Below are positions 1 to 6,876 of a stretch of DNA of 8,681 nucleotides, one piece after another (positions within the stretch are counted from its first letter, which is position 1; each line of letters starts with the position of its first letter). Position numbers and translations under genes: made by a program. This DNA is from Alphaproteobacteria bacterium (GTDB lineage: Bacteria > Pseudomonadota > Alphaproteobacteria > UBA6615). Location: the NCBI GenBank assembly GCA_030831135.1, contig JAURLR010000228.1, forward strand, positions 1 through 8,681, in the 5' to 3' direction. The notes beneath the pieces were generated by a model. It made no database searches. It was not told the DNA's origin and was given only the letters and a program-made list of their open reading frames with translations.

Positions 1-1
1 G

Positions 2-229
2 AAATGCGTATTAAACGACCGGATTCGCGAGATCGAGCTGGACTGCCGCGCGCGGGGAATCACTTAAGTGGTGTTCCACCCCAGCTGTGTAGCCACGGAG
101 AAGGGCGGCCGCAGCGCATCGGTGAGCGTGAACGAAAGCGTCAGCGGTATGCGACGGGTGATCGACGGGCTGGAACCTGAGGATTCCGGCAAGTTCCTGA
201 CCTGGAAGGGTACCGAACACGCATGGTGA
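2..229 (+). pseudogene. C-terminal remnant of a short-chain dehydrogenase/reductase with an in-frame stop
   Basis: Reading frame 2 gives LNDRIREIELDCRARGIT, then a TAA at 65-67. The same frame continues VVFHPSCVATEKGG and ends GKFLTWKGTEHAW at TGA 227-229. The pieces align without gaps to the end of the intact SDR downstream (LNKRFRAIEPEWRAQGVT, then AIALHPGYVKTDM, ending [13 protein letters not shown]). About 20 of the last 50 residues are identical, so this is a diverged tandem paralogue. The stop falls just before the HPG motif that follows the catalytic YxxxK in SDRs. That motif is also altered: HPSCV here against HPGYV/HPGWV in relatives. The start lies outside the window, so the N-terminal Rossmann half cannot be judged. 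I infer a decayed gene. A sequencing error at the TAA is the alternative, but the odd HPSCV argues mildly for real decay. Confidence 0.7.
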
Positions 230-241
230 ACCGGGGCGCGA

Positions 242-270
242 GGATGCCCGGATCAAGCCCGGGCGTGACG
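242..270. repeat. REP-like intergenic palindrome
   Basis: Between the SDR remnant and the intact SDR lies GCCCGG (246-251), a 7-nt spacer, then CCGGGC (259-264), a perfect 6-bp inverted repeat flanked by GGAT and GTGACG. The core GCCCGGATCAAGCCCGGGC matches, from memory, a short palindrome scattered between genes in many Alphaproteobacteria. It could form a stem-loop in the transcript. No T-run follows, so I do not call it a terminator. It ends about 12 nt before the next start codon. Confidence 0.6.
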
Positions 271-281
271 ATGGGCGTGAT

Positions 282-950
282 ATGCCGAACATCGCGATAA
301 TTGGCGCAAGCCGGGGTATTGGGCTGGAGTTCGTCCGTCAGTATGCGGCGGCGGGCTGGAGGGTCTATGCGACCACACGGACGCCCGAGAACCCGGGCGC
401 ATTGGGTGATCTGCGCGGCGATATCCGCCTGCATCACCTCGATGTGCGCAACGACACCCACATCGCGCGGCTCGCGGATGCCCTGTCGAAAGTGGCGCTT
501 GATATTCTGGTTCACAATGCCGGTGTTCTGACCAGCCGTGGCCATGCGAGTCCTGATGAAATCTCCGAGACGATGCGGGTCAACGCGGAAGCGCCGATTG
601 CGACCGTGTCGGCATTGCTCGACAGCGTGGTAACCAGCGACCAGAAGAAGGTTGCGATCATCTCCAGTATTCAGGGCTCGGGACGTCCGCGTCCGAGCAG
701 CCCCGATCTCTATGGAGATTCCAAGGGCGAACTGAACAAGCGCTTCCGGGCCATTGAGCCGGAATGGCGTGCGCAGGGTGTCACTGCGATCGCACTGCAT
801 CCGGGATATGTGAAGACCGACATGACCGGTCAGCATGCCGCGATCACCCCAACGGAAAGCGTGTCCGGTATTCGGTCTTTGCTCGCGGGGCTGACAACTG
901 CCCATAGCGGTCGGTTTCTCGATTATCGGGGACAGGACGTCGTATGGTAG
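282..950 (+). CDS. SDR-family NAD(P)-dependent oxidoreductase (C-factor / sniffer-like)
   Basis: This is a 222-residue single-domain Rossmann-fold oxidoreductase, probably cytosolic. Visible motifs are the nucleotide-binding GASRGIG at residues 8-14, HNAG at 78-81, a structural Asn at 101 (MRVNAEAP), catalytic Ser128/129 (ISSIQGS), YGDSK at 144-148 supplying Tyr144 and Lys148, and HPGYVKTDM from 173. The layout and short length resemble the CsgA/C-factor and carbonyl reductase (sniffer-like) branch. The substrate cannot be told from sequence. The ATG at 282 is chosen because the Rossmann strand starts at once after it; the ribosome-binding site is weak. Its last 7 nt overlap the carbonic anhydrase gene, suggesting translational coupling. 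A degraded relative lies directly upstream. Confidence 0.88.
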   Translation: MPNIAIIGASRGIGLEFVRQYAAAGWRVYATTRTPENPGALGDLRGDIRLHHLDVRNDTHIARLADALSKVALDILVHNAGVLTSRGHASPDEISETMRVNAEAPIATVSALLDSVVTSDQKKVAIISSIQGSGRPRPSSPDLYGDSKGELNKRFRAIEPEWRAQGVTAIALHPGYVKTDMTGQHAAITPTESVSGIRSLLAGLTTAHSGRFLDYRGQDVVW

Positions 951-1600
951 GCCCCATCGAGCGCTTGATCGCGGGTTTCCGCGCGTTCCATGCGCGCTAC
1001 TACGAGCAGCGTCCCGAGCGGATGCAGGAACTTGCGGCGCGGGGCCAGTCTCCTGACGTGATGCTGATTGCCTGTTCCGATGCACGGGTTGACCCGGCTT
1101 TGCTTCTGGGGTCGGAACCGGGTGAATTGTTCATGGTGCGCAACATCGCCAATCTCATCCCGCCCTATGGCCCGGACCACGGCCTGCACGGGACAAGCGC
1201 GTCGATCGAGTATGCGGTCCGTGACCTGGGTGTGCGCCATATCATCGTGCTGGGTCATTCCGCCTGTGGCGGAATTGAAGCGCTGCGCGCGGCGATGTCG
1301 GGGAAACCTGACGCGCGTGAATTCATGGCGGCATGGACGAATATTGCGGCAGACGCATGCACCTGTGACGTCGATGGTGTGATTCCGTCACAACAGCAGC
1401 TCGAGCTTGAGGCCATCCGCATTTCGCTCCGCAATCTGGAGACCTTCCCCTGGGTGGTCGAACGCATCGAAGCGGGAGTACTCGATGCCCGCGGGTGGTG
1501 GGTTGATCTGGACGACGGACGTTTGTGCGAAGTGTCGAAGGATTCCGAAACCCTCCGCGATATTGTTGCAGGTACGGAGGTGCGACATGTTGCTCACTGA
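944..1600 (+). CDS. Beta-class carbonic anhydrase
   Basis: The 218-residue product would interconvert CO2 and bicarbonate with a zinc ion. Zinc ligands are visible as Cys44 and Asp46/Arg48 of CSDARVD (the Asp-Arg dyad) and His105 and Cys108 of [20 protein letters not shown] (66-74) and [10 protein letters not shown] (83-92) are also typical of bacterial CynT/Can-type enzymes, and the length is normal. There is no signal peptide, so it is probably cytoplasmic. The ATG overlaps the end of the SDR by 7 nt, and the gene's own last 14 nt overlap the acyl-CoA dehydrogenase start, so all three genes are probably co-transcribed. A bicarbonate-consuming carboxylase is encoded about 3 kb downstream. 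Supplying it would make sense, but that is inference. Confidence 0.95.
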   Translation: MVGPIERLIAGFRAFHARYYEQRPERMQELAARGQSPDVMLIACSDARVDPALLLGSEPGELFMVRNIANLIPPYGPDHGLHGTSASIEYAVRDLGVRHIIVLGHSACGGIEALRAAMSGKPDAREFMAAWTNIAADACTCDVDGVIPSQQQLELEAIRISLRNLETFPWVVERIEAGVLDARGWWVDLDDGRLCEVSKDSETLRDIVAGTEVRHVAH

Positions 1601-2726
1601 CGAACAGATCATGATCCGCGACATGGCGCGCTCTTTTGCAGCCGAGCAACTCGCACCGAACGCCGCCGCCTGGGACCGGGAGGGAACCTTTCCCGCAGAT
1701 GCGGTGCGCGGTATGGGCGTACTTGGCTTGCTCGGCATGATCGTCCCAGAAGAATGGGGCGGCTCGGGTGCCGACACGTTGACCCATGCGGTGGCGCTGG
1801 AGGAAATCGCGGCAGGCGACGGCGCCTGTTCCACGATCATGGCGGTACACAATTCGGTGGCGTGTCTGCCGGTCCTGAATTTTGGCAGTGAGGCGCAGAA
1901 AGAGAAGTTTTTGCGGCCGCTGGCGACGGGAAAGATGCTCGGCGGCTTTGCCCTGACCGAACCGACAGCCGGATCCGATGCCGGTGCCATCCAGACCCGC
2001 GCCCGGAAAGTCGGGAACAAATACGTTCTCAACGGCACCAAGCAGTTCATCACCTCGGGCAAGAACGGTGATGTGGTCATCGTGTTTGCCAAGACCGACC
2101 CGGAGGCCGGCAGCAAAGGCATCAGTGCCTTCATCGTGCCGACCGATATGCCCGGCTATCGGGTGGCGTCGGTGGAACACAAGATGGGACAACAGCGCGC
2201 CTCGGACACCTGCCAGATCGTGTTCGAGGATATGGAGCTTACGCCCGACCTGCTGCTGGGCGAGGAGGGCGAAGGCTACCGGATCGCGCTGTCCAACCTT
2301 GAAGGCGGTCGCATCGGGATCGCCGCGCAGGCCATTGGCATGGCGCGGGCAGCCTATGAGCACGCGGTGGCCTATGCCAAAGAGCGTGAGAGCTTCGGCA
2401 AGCCGATCATCGCGCATCAGGCCGTGATTTTTCGCCTCGCCGAGATGCGCACGGAGATCGAGGCCGCACGGCAGCTTACCCACCACGCCGCCCGCCTGCG
2501 CGATGCGGGCGCGCCGTGCCTGAGCGAAGCGGCGATGGCAAAACTTTTTGCCTCCGAGATGGCCGAGAAGGTCTGTTCGGACGCCATCCAGGTCCATGGC
2601 GGCTACGGCTATCTGCAGGACTTTCCCGTCGAGCGCATCTATCGCGACGTCCGGGTGACGAAAATCTACGAAGGCACCAGCGATATTCAGAAACTCATCA
2701 TCGGCCGCGACATCGCGGCTGGTTAA
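1587..2726 (+). CDS. Acyl-CoA dehydrogenase, short/branched-chain type
   Basis: This 379-residue FAD enzyme would introduce an alpha-beta double bond into an acyl-CoA and pass electrons to ETF. It has the complete ACAD fold: helical N-domain from [15 protein letters not shown], the [10 protein letters not shown] signature at 122-131, the flavin-contacting FITSG at 154-158, helical [14 protein letters not shown] at 238-251, and [20 protein letters not shown] from 335. The likely catalytic base is Glu362 in IYEGTSDIQ, as in short-chain, 2-methylbutyryl- and isobutyryl-CoA dehydrogenases. In isovaleryl-CoA dehydrogenase the base sits instead in the LERL segment, which here is Gly241. So despite the leucine genes nearby, short or 2-methyl-branched substrates are more likely than isovaleryl-CoA. 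The ATG at 1587 is preferred over earlier in-frame starts because GGAGG (1576-1580) lies 6 nt before it and the family N-terminus begins there. It overlaps the carbonic anhydrase by 14 nt. Confidence 0.93.
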   Translation: MLLTDEQIMIRDMARSFAAEQLAPNAAAWDREGTFPADAVRGMGVLGLLGMIVPEEWGGSGADTLTHAVALEEIAAGDGACSTIMAVHNSVACLPVLNFGSEAQKEKFLRPLATGKMLGGFALTEPTAGSDAGAIQTRARKVGNKYVLNGTKQFITSGKNGDVVIVFAKTDPEAGSKGISAFIVPTDMPGYRVASVEHKMGQQRASDTCQIVFEDMELTPDLLLGEEGEGYRIALSNLEGGRIGIAAQAIGMARAAYEHAVAYAKERESFGKPIIAHQAVIFRLAEMRTEIEAARQLTHHAARLRDAGAPCLSEAAMAKLFASEMAEKVCSDAIQVHGGYGYLQDFPVERIYRDVRVTKIYEGTSDIQKLIIGRDIAAG

Positions 2727-2733
2727 ACCAAAA

Positions 2734-2792
2734 CCTCATACTGAGCCTGTCGAAGTATGAGGACGTCGTCCTTCGTTAGGCTCAGGACGAGG
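2734..2792. repeat. Double-hairpin intergenic repeat element
   Basis: The gap between the acyl-CoA dehydrogenase and the isomerase gene is filled by two adjacent palindromes. CCTCATACT (2734-2742) pairs perfectly with AGTATGAGG (2754-2762), and TCGTCCT (2766-2772) pairs with AGGACGA (2784-2790). The two loops are also near-complementary: GAGCCTGTCGAAG (2743-2755) against CTTCGTTAGGCTC (2771-2783), 11 of 13 positions. The whole element could therefore fold as two hairpins or one long stem. The CTGAGCCTGTCGAAG core is, from memory, a dispersed repeat familiar in sphingomonads and related Alphaproteobacteria. No T-run follows either hairpin, so it is more likely a REP-type repeat than a simple terminator, though it may affect transcript stability. 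Confidence 0.75.
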
Positions 2793-2816
2793 AGAGAATT
2801 GAAAGGAAGACACAAC

Positions 2817-3422
2817 ATGGCCAATTCACCCGTCGAATTCTTTTTCGATTTCAACAGCCCCTACGGCTACATCGCGGCCCACAAGATCGACGATATCGCC
2901 GCCAGACATGGCCGCACCGTCGACTGGAAGCCGTTCCTGCTGGGCGCGGTGTTCAAGGTCACGGGCGCGGTCCCGCTGCCCCAGGTGCCGATGAAGGGGG
3001 ACTATGCTCATCATGACTTCGCGCGCTCGGCGCGGTTTCACAACGTGACATACAACCCGCCCAAGGATTTTCCGTTCTCGCCGACAGCGGCCTCCCGCGC
3101 GGTTTACTGGGCCAAGGCGCAGGGCCCGGCGAAGGCACGCGAGATGGGGCTGGCGCTTTACACAGCCGCACTGGGTGAGGGCAAAGATATCTCGAGCCCT
3201 GATGCGGTGGCCGAGGCGGCTGGCCGTGCCGGTTTTGACAGTGCGGCTGTCGCGGCAGGCATTCAGGACCCGGCGATCAAGGAACAGCTGAAGATCGTCA
3301 CGGATGATGCCATCGCACGCGAGGTGTTCGGCTCGCCGTTCTTCATTGTGGATGGGGAAGCGTTCTGGGGCGCCGACCGTCTGGACATGGTCGACCGCTG
3401 GCTCGAAACCGGCGGCTGGTAG
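2817..3422 (+). CDS. 2-hydroxychromene-2-carboxylate isomerase family protein (DsbA-fold, kappa-GST-like)
   Basis: The 201-residue protein has the thioredoxin/DsbA fold of the HCCA isomerase / kappa glutathione S-transferase family. The N-terminal strand FFFDFNSPYGY (8-18) places the active-site Ser14 and Pro15 where DsbA has its CXXC. A helical insertion spans roughly 50-150. FGSPFFIVDGEAFWGADRL (171-189) carries the cis-Pro loop (Ser173-Pro174) and a C-terminal signature typical of the family. NahD-type members isomerise 2-hydroxychromene-2-carboxylate with glutathione in naphthalene breakdown, but many homologues sit in other contexts and no aromatic-degradation genes are seen here, so the substrate is open. 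The ATG at 2817 is chosen because AAGGAAG (2803-2809) precedes it and the fold starts immediately; an in-frame ATG at 2757 lies inside the repeat. It may be read through from the dehydrogenase gene. Confidence 0.9.
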   Translation: MANSPVEFFFDFNSPYGYIAAHKIDDIAARHGRTVDWKPFLLGAVFKVTGAVPLPQVPMKGDYAHHDFARSARFHNVTYNPPKDFPFSPTAASRAVYWAKAQGPAKAREMGLALYTAALGEGKDISSPDAVAEAAGRAGFDSAAVAAGIQDPAIKEQLKIVTDDAIAREVFGSPFFIVDGEAFWGADRLDMVDRWLETGGW

Positions 3423-3440
3423 AAAGCTGATCTCTTGCCG

Positions 3441-4403
3441 CTAACCCGACAAAATATCTGTGTAGAGCACGCGGTCGATATTGCCGCCCGACAGCACGAC
3501 CCCGGTCGTCTTTCCGGCGTGCATGCGGCGTTCCTGCATGAGGCCGGCGAGCGCCGCCGCACCCGCACCTTCCGAGAGGTTGTGGGTGGCGGTGTAGTAG
3601 AGCCGCATGGCAGCGCGGATTTCGTCTTCGCTGACCGTGATCACCCGGGCGGCATGCCGGCAGATCACCGGGACGGCATCGGCGGCGGGAACGCGGCAGG
3701 CCAGTCCGTCGGCAAAGGTATCGGCGCTGTTCGTCGAGACAGCTTCGCCCTTCGCAAAGGACAAGGCATAGGCCGGAGCGTTCTCGGCAACGACGCCGAC
3801 GATCTCGGTTTTCAGCCCAAGGGCCTCACGCGCGGCAATACATCCGGTTATGCCCGAGCCCAGACCGATCGGGACGTAAAGCGTTTCGATCTCCGGTGCT
3901 GCGGTCAGGAGTTCCAGCCCATAGGTCGCGATTCCTGGCGCCAGTTCCATGGCGTAGGACGGTACCATCTCGAGCCCGCGTTCGCCGGCCAGTCCTTGCG
4001 CGTATTCCAGCGCGGCCTGAAAATCGTACCCGTGAATGAGCAGTTCGGCACCGAGAGCTTGCATAGCCGCGTTTTTTTCCGAGGAATTGCCCTCCGGCAC
4101 GACGATCACGGCCCTGATCCCGTTGGCCCGGGCGGCAAAGGCGATCGACTGACCATGATTGCCACGGGTCGCCGCGATTACGCCTTCCACCGCGGGCTTG
4201 TCGCGCCGCAAGTTTGCCAGATAGACCAGCCCGCCGCGCACCTTGAACGCGCCGATGGGCGTGTGGTTTTCGTGCTTGACCCAAACCGTGCTTCCCGCCG
4301 CCGCGTTGAGCAGCGGCCAGATATATTGCGGTGTCGGCGGCATTACGGCGTAAACCGTTTGCGCGGCGGCCTCGATGTCGGATCGGGTGGGCAGATTCGG
4401 CAT
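3441..4403 (-). CDS. PLP-dependent threonine/serine dehydratase-like protein
   Basis: The 320-residue enzyme is a fold-type II PLP protein without a C-terminal ACT regulatory domain, so it is the size of catabolic (TdcB-like) rather than biosynthetic IlvA enzymes. Lys54 in TPIGAFKVRGG is the Schiff-base lysine. RGNHGQS (80-86) contacts substrate and cofactor, GLGSGITG (180-187) binds the PLP phosphate, and SGGNID (305-310) holds the serine near the pyridine nitrogen. The family reaction is deamination of threonine to 2-oxobutanoate, or of serine to pyruvate. Hydroxyectoine-pathway EutB belongs to the same group, so substrate is uncertain. It is transcribed against all its neighbours: its end is 18 nt from the isomerase stop and its start is 59 nt from liuB. 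The ATG has no clear Shine-Dalgarno sequence. Confidence 0.88.
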   Translation of the reverse strand: MPNLPTRSDIEAAAQTVYAVMPPTPQYIWPLLNAAAGSTVWVKHENHTPIGAFKVRGGLVYLANLRRDKPAVEGVIAATRGNHGQSIAFAARANGIRAVIVVPEGNSSEKNAAMQALGAELLIHGYDFQAALEYAQGLAGERGLEMVPSYAMELAPGIATYGLELLTAAPEIETLYVPIGLGSGITGCIAAREALGLKTEIVGVVAENAPAYALSFAKGEAVSTNSADTFADGLACRVPAADAVPVICRHAARVITVSEDEIRAAMRLYYTATHNLSEGAGAAALAGLMQERRMHAGKTTGVVLSGGNIDRVLYTDILSG

Positions 4404-4462
4404 GAGATTGTTTCTATCACACGGCGTTATACAGAAAAGCCGAATTGCCAGGGTGCAGACGC
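4404..4462. promoter_or_regulatory. Divergent intergenic region, probable promoter(s) for the liu operon and the dehydratase
   Basis: This 59-nt gap is the only space from which both liuB (+) and the dehydratase gene (-) can be started locally. It is AT-richer than its surroundings. TTATAC at 4427-4432 on + resembles a -10 box, and on - the overlapping TATAAC (4431-4426) is a one-mismatch -10. No well-spaced -35 was found for either. TTTCTAT (4411-4417) and the inverted AGAAA (4433-4437) form an imperfect dyad around these boxes and could be an operator, but it does not resemble the known LiuR sequence closely. No liuR-type regulator is in the window. Confidence 0.35.
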
Positions 4463-6070
4463 ATGACCGTTTTCAAGTCCAGTATCGACACCAGTTCCGA
4501 TCTGTTCGCCGGGAACACAACCGCGATGCGCGCGGTGATCGCTGATTTGCGCGAAAAGGTCGGGCAGATCGAACTTGGTGGCGGCGAACGTTCGCGTGAG
4601 CGCCATGTCTCGCGCGGCAAGCTGCTGCCCCGCGCGCGGATCGACATCTTGCTCGACGAAGGATCGCCGTTTCTGGAGTTCTCCCAGTTTGCGGGTTGGG
4701 AGATGTATGACGATACGGTTCCCGCGGGCGGCATTCTGACCGGGATTGGCCGGGTGTCGGGCCGGGAATGTGTGATCGTCGTCAACGATGCCACGGTAAA
4801 GGGCGGAACCTATTTTCCGATCACCGTGAAGAAGCATCTGCGCGCACAGGAGATCGCTCGCCAGAACAACCTGCCGTGCATCTATCTGGTGGATTCCGGC
4901 GGCGCGAATCTGCCCCAGCAGGATGACGTGTTTCCCGATCGCGATCACTTCGGGCGGATTTTCTACAATCAGGCGACCATGTCGTCGGAAGGCATTCCGC
5001 AGATCGCCGCCGTCATGGGCTCCTGCACGGCCGGCGGGGCCTATGTGCCCGCGATGTCGGACGAGGCGGTAATCGTCAAGGAACAGGGGACGATCTTTCT
5101 GGCAGGCCCGCCGCTGGTCAAGGCGGCCACGGGCGAAATTGTCTCGGCCGAGGATCTGGGTGGCGCGGATGTGCACACCCGCACCAGCGGCGTGGCCGAT
5201 CATCTCGCGATGGATGACACCCACGCGCTGGCCATCGTGCGCCGGATTGTCGCGAACCTGAACCGGCCCAAGCAGGTTGGTCTCGAGACCAGACCGCTGC
5301 GCGACCCGCTTTACTCTGCCGAAGAACTCTATGGCGTCGTCAATGCCGATATCCGCAAGCCCTATGACGTGCGCGAGGTGATTGCGCGGATTGTGGACGG
5401 CTCGGAGTTCGATGAATTCAAGGCGCTTTACGGCGAAACCCTCGTCACCGGGTTTGCCCATCTGCACGGTTACCCGGTCGGGATTGTCGCCAATAACGGC
5501 ATTCTGTTTTCGGAATCCGCGCTGAAGGGCGCGCATTTCATCGAGCTGTGTGCCCAGCGGAAGATCCCGTTGATCTTCCTGCAGAATATCTCCGGTTTCA
5601 TGGTTGGCCAGAAATACGAGGCGGGCGGCATTGCACGGGACGGAGCCAAGATGGTGACGGCGGTGGCTTGCGCCAATGTGCCCAAATTCACGGTCATCAT
5701 CGGCGGCAGCTTCGGGGCCGGGAATTACGGCATGTGTGGCCGGGCCTATAGCCCGCGCTTCATGTGGATGTGGCCCAATGCGCGGATTTCCGTGATGGGC
5801 GGCACCCAGGCCGCAAACGTGCTCGCACAGGTCCGGCGCGACGGTATGGAAGCCCGGGGCGAGAACTGGAGCGAGGCCGACGAAGAAGCCTTCAAGGCAC
5901 CCATTCGCGATCAGTACGAACATCAGGGTCATCCCTATTACGCCAGCGCCCGGCTTTGGGATGACGGCATCATTGATCCGGCAGATACGCGGCGGGTTTT
6001 GGGGCTGGGCATTTCGGCGGCTTTGAATGCACCGATCGAGGAGACGCGCTTTGGCGTCTTCCGGATGTAG
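4463..6070 (+). CDS. liuB: Methylcrotonyl-CoA carboxylase, carboxyltransferase (beta) subunit
   Basis: The 535-residue subunit (also called MccB) moves the carboxyl group from carboxybiotin to 3-methylcrotonyl-CoA, giving 3-methylglutaconyl-CoA in leucine breakdown. Both crotonase-fold halves are complete. The N-half has [13 protein letters not shown] (108-119), [19 protein letters not shown] (141-159) and the oxyanion segment [16 protein letters not shown] (186-201). The C-half has QNISGFMVG (374-382) and [19 protein letters not shown] (414-432). The length matches MccB, and the SGGANLPQQ...FPD signature separates it from propionyl-CoA carboxylase. The ATG at 4463 gives the usual N-terminus (TVFKSSID...[11 protein letters not shown]); an upstream in-frame TTG at 4445 adds nothing conserved. 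Only AGGGTG offers a weak ribosome site. It is the first gene of the right-hand operon, 8 nt before liuC, with its partner LiuD encoded after the channel gene. Confidence 0.96.
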   Translation: MTVFKSSIDTSSDLFAGNTTAMRAVIADLREKVGQIELGGGERSRERHVSRGKLLPRARIDILLDEGSPFLEFSQFAGWEMYDDTVPAGGILTGIGRVSGRECVIVVNDATVKGGTYFPITVKKHLRAQEIARQNNLPCIYLVDSGGANLPQQDDVFPDRDHFGRIFYNQATMSSEGIPQIAAVMGSCTAGGAYVPAMSDEAVIVKEQGTIFLAGPPLVKAATGEIVSAEDLGGADVHTRTSGVADHLAMDDTHALAIVRRIVANLNRPKQVGLETRPLRDPLYSAEELYGVVNADIRKPYDVREVIARIVDGSEFDEFKALYGETLVTGFAHLHGYPVGIVANNGILFSESALKGAHFIELCAQRKIPLIFLQNISGFMVGQKYEAGGIARDGAKMVTAVACANVPKFTVIIGGSFGAGNYGMCGRAYSPRFMWMWPNARISVMGGTQAANVLAQVRRDGMEARGENWSEADEEAFKAPIRDQYEHQGHPYYASARLWDDGIIDPADTRRVLGLGISAALNAPIEETRFGVFRM

Positions 6071-6078
6071 GTGAGGTC

Positions 6079-6876
6079 ATGACGCGGGGATCGATAAAAC
6101 TGGATGTGCGGGACGGCGTGGCGCGGATCACCATGGCGCGCGCCGAGAAGCACAATGCCTTCGATGATCTGCTGATCGGGGAACTGACCAGCGTCTTCGA
6201 TCGCGTGGCCGCAGATGACGCCGTACGCGTGATCGTTCTGGCGGGTGAGGGGAAAAGTTTTTCAGCAGGTGCAGACCTTGGCTGGATGCAGCGTATGGCC
6301 GACTATTCGGAGGCCGAAAACCTCGAAGATGCGCGCCAGCTCGCCACGATGATGCAAATCCTCAATGAAATGCCCAAGCCAACCGTGGCGCAGGTGCAGG
6401 GTGCCGCCATTGGCGGCGGCGTCGGGCTGGTGGCTGCCTGCGATATTGCTGTGGCCGCGCAGGATGCAAGCTTCTGCCTGTCCGAGGTGCGCCTTGGCCT
6501 GATCCCGGCGGTCATCAGCCCCTATGTGGTCGAGGCCATCGGGGCGCGTGCTGCGCGTCGCTATTTTCAGACCGCCGAGCGGTTCGGGGCTGACGACGCC
6601 TTTGTGCTCGGTCTGGTCCATGACGTGGTGGCCCGCGAAGGTCTGGACGCGCGGGTCGATGGGTTCGTGGCGCTTCTGCTGGACAACGGCCCCAATGCCA
6701 TGGCGGCTTCGAAGGATCTGATCCGGCGGGTCTCCGCAGGGCCGATTGACGGCGCGATGATCGACGATACCGCGCAGCGTATCGCCAGCATTCGTGCCGG
6801 GGCGGAAGGTCGTGAAGGGGTCAGTGCATTTCTGGAGAAAAGGGGGGCGTCATGGCGAACAAGGACCGGATCCTAG
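6079..6876 (+). CDS. liuC: Methylglutaconyl-CoA hydratase (enoyl-CoA hydratase family)
   Basis: The 265-residue crotonase-fold enzyme most likely hydrates 3-methylglutaconyl-CoA to HMG-CoA, the step after the carboxylase. Visible features are NAFDD (26-30), the CoA/oxyanion segment FSAGADLGWMQRM (61-73), the second oxyanion region AAIGGGVGLVAACD (109-122) and SEVRLGLIPAVISPYV (135-150). Glu136 is the likely acid/base. The other glutamate of classical hydratases (GGGxEL) is Gly116 here. The GADLGWM and LGLIPAVISPYV wording is typical of LiuC and related carboxygeranoyl-CoA hydratases (AtuE); the neighbouring mcc genes favour LiuC. GAGG at 6073-6076 sits just before the ATG. Homologues usually stop near FLEKRxxxW; here the tail RTRTGS continues 25 nt into the channel gene. 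Confidence 0.92.
   Translation: MTRGSIKLDVRDGVARITMARAEKHNAFDDLLIGELTSVFDRVAADDAVRVIVLAGEGKSFSAGADLGWMQRMADYSEAENLEDARQLATMMQILNEMPKPTVAQVQGAAIGGGVGLVAACDIAVAAQDASFCLSEVRLGLIPAVISPYVVEAIGARAARRYFQTAERFGADDAFVLGLVHDVVAREGLDARVDGFVALLLDNGPNAMAASKDLIRRVSAGPIDGAMIDDTAQRIASIRAGAEGREGVSAFLEKRGASWRTRTGS

Noticed and set aside
1407..1586. 60-residue N-terminal extension of the acyl-CoA dehydrogenase
   Set aside because: It lies within the carbonic anhydrase gene in another frame, is not like any ACAD, and ATG 1587 has GGAGG correctly spaced.
1323..2597. Minus-strand 424-residue open frame across the dehydrogenase gene
   Set aside because: It is antisense to a clearly recognised acyl-CoA dehydrogenase, rich in His, Arg and Gly with no domain pattern; a GC-bias shadow.
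2734..2792. Rho-independent terminator after the dehydrogenase gene
   Set aside because: The hairpins are strong but no T-run follows either stem; the symmetry and core fit a dispersed repeat better.
2757..2816. Upstream in-frame ATG that would extend the isomerase by 20 residues
   Set aside because: The extension lies inside the palindromic repeat, while ATG 2817 has a good Shine-Dalgarno and the family N-terminus.
3435..4466. Plus-strand 343-residue frame opposite the dehydratase
   Set aside because: The minus strand encodes a full PLP enzyme with lysine, glycine-loop and SGGN motifs; the plus frame has none.
4427..5932. Minus-strand 501-residue open frame across liuB
   Set aside because: It lies opposite a complete, well-conserved carboxyltransferase; composition is that of a shadow frame.
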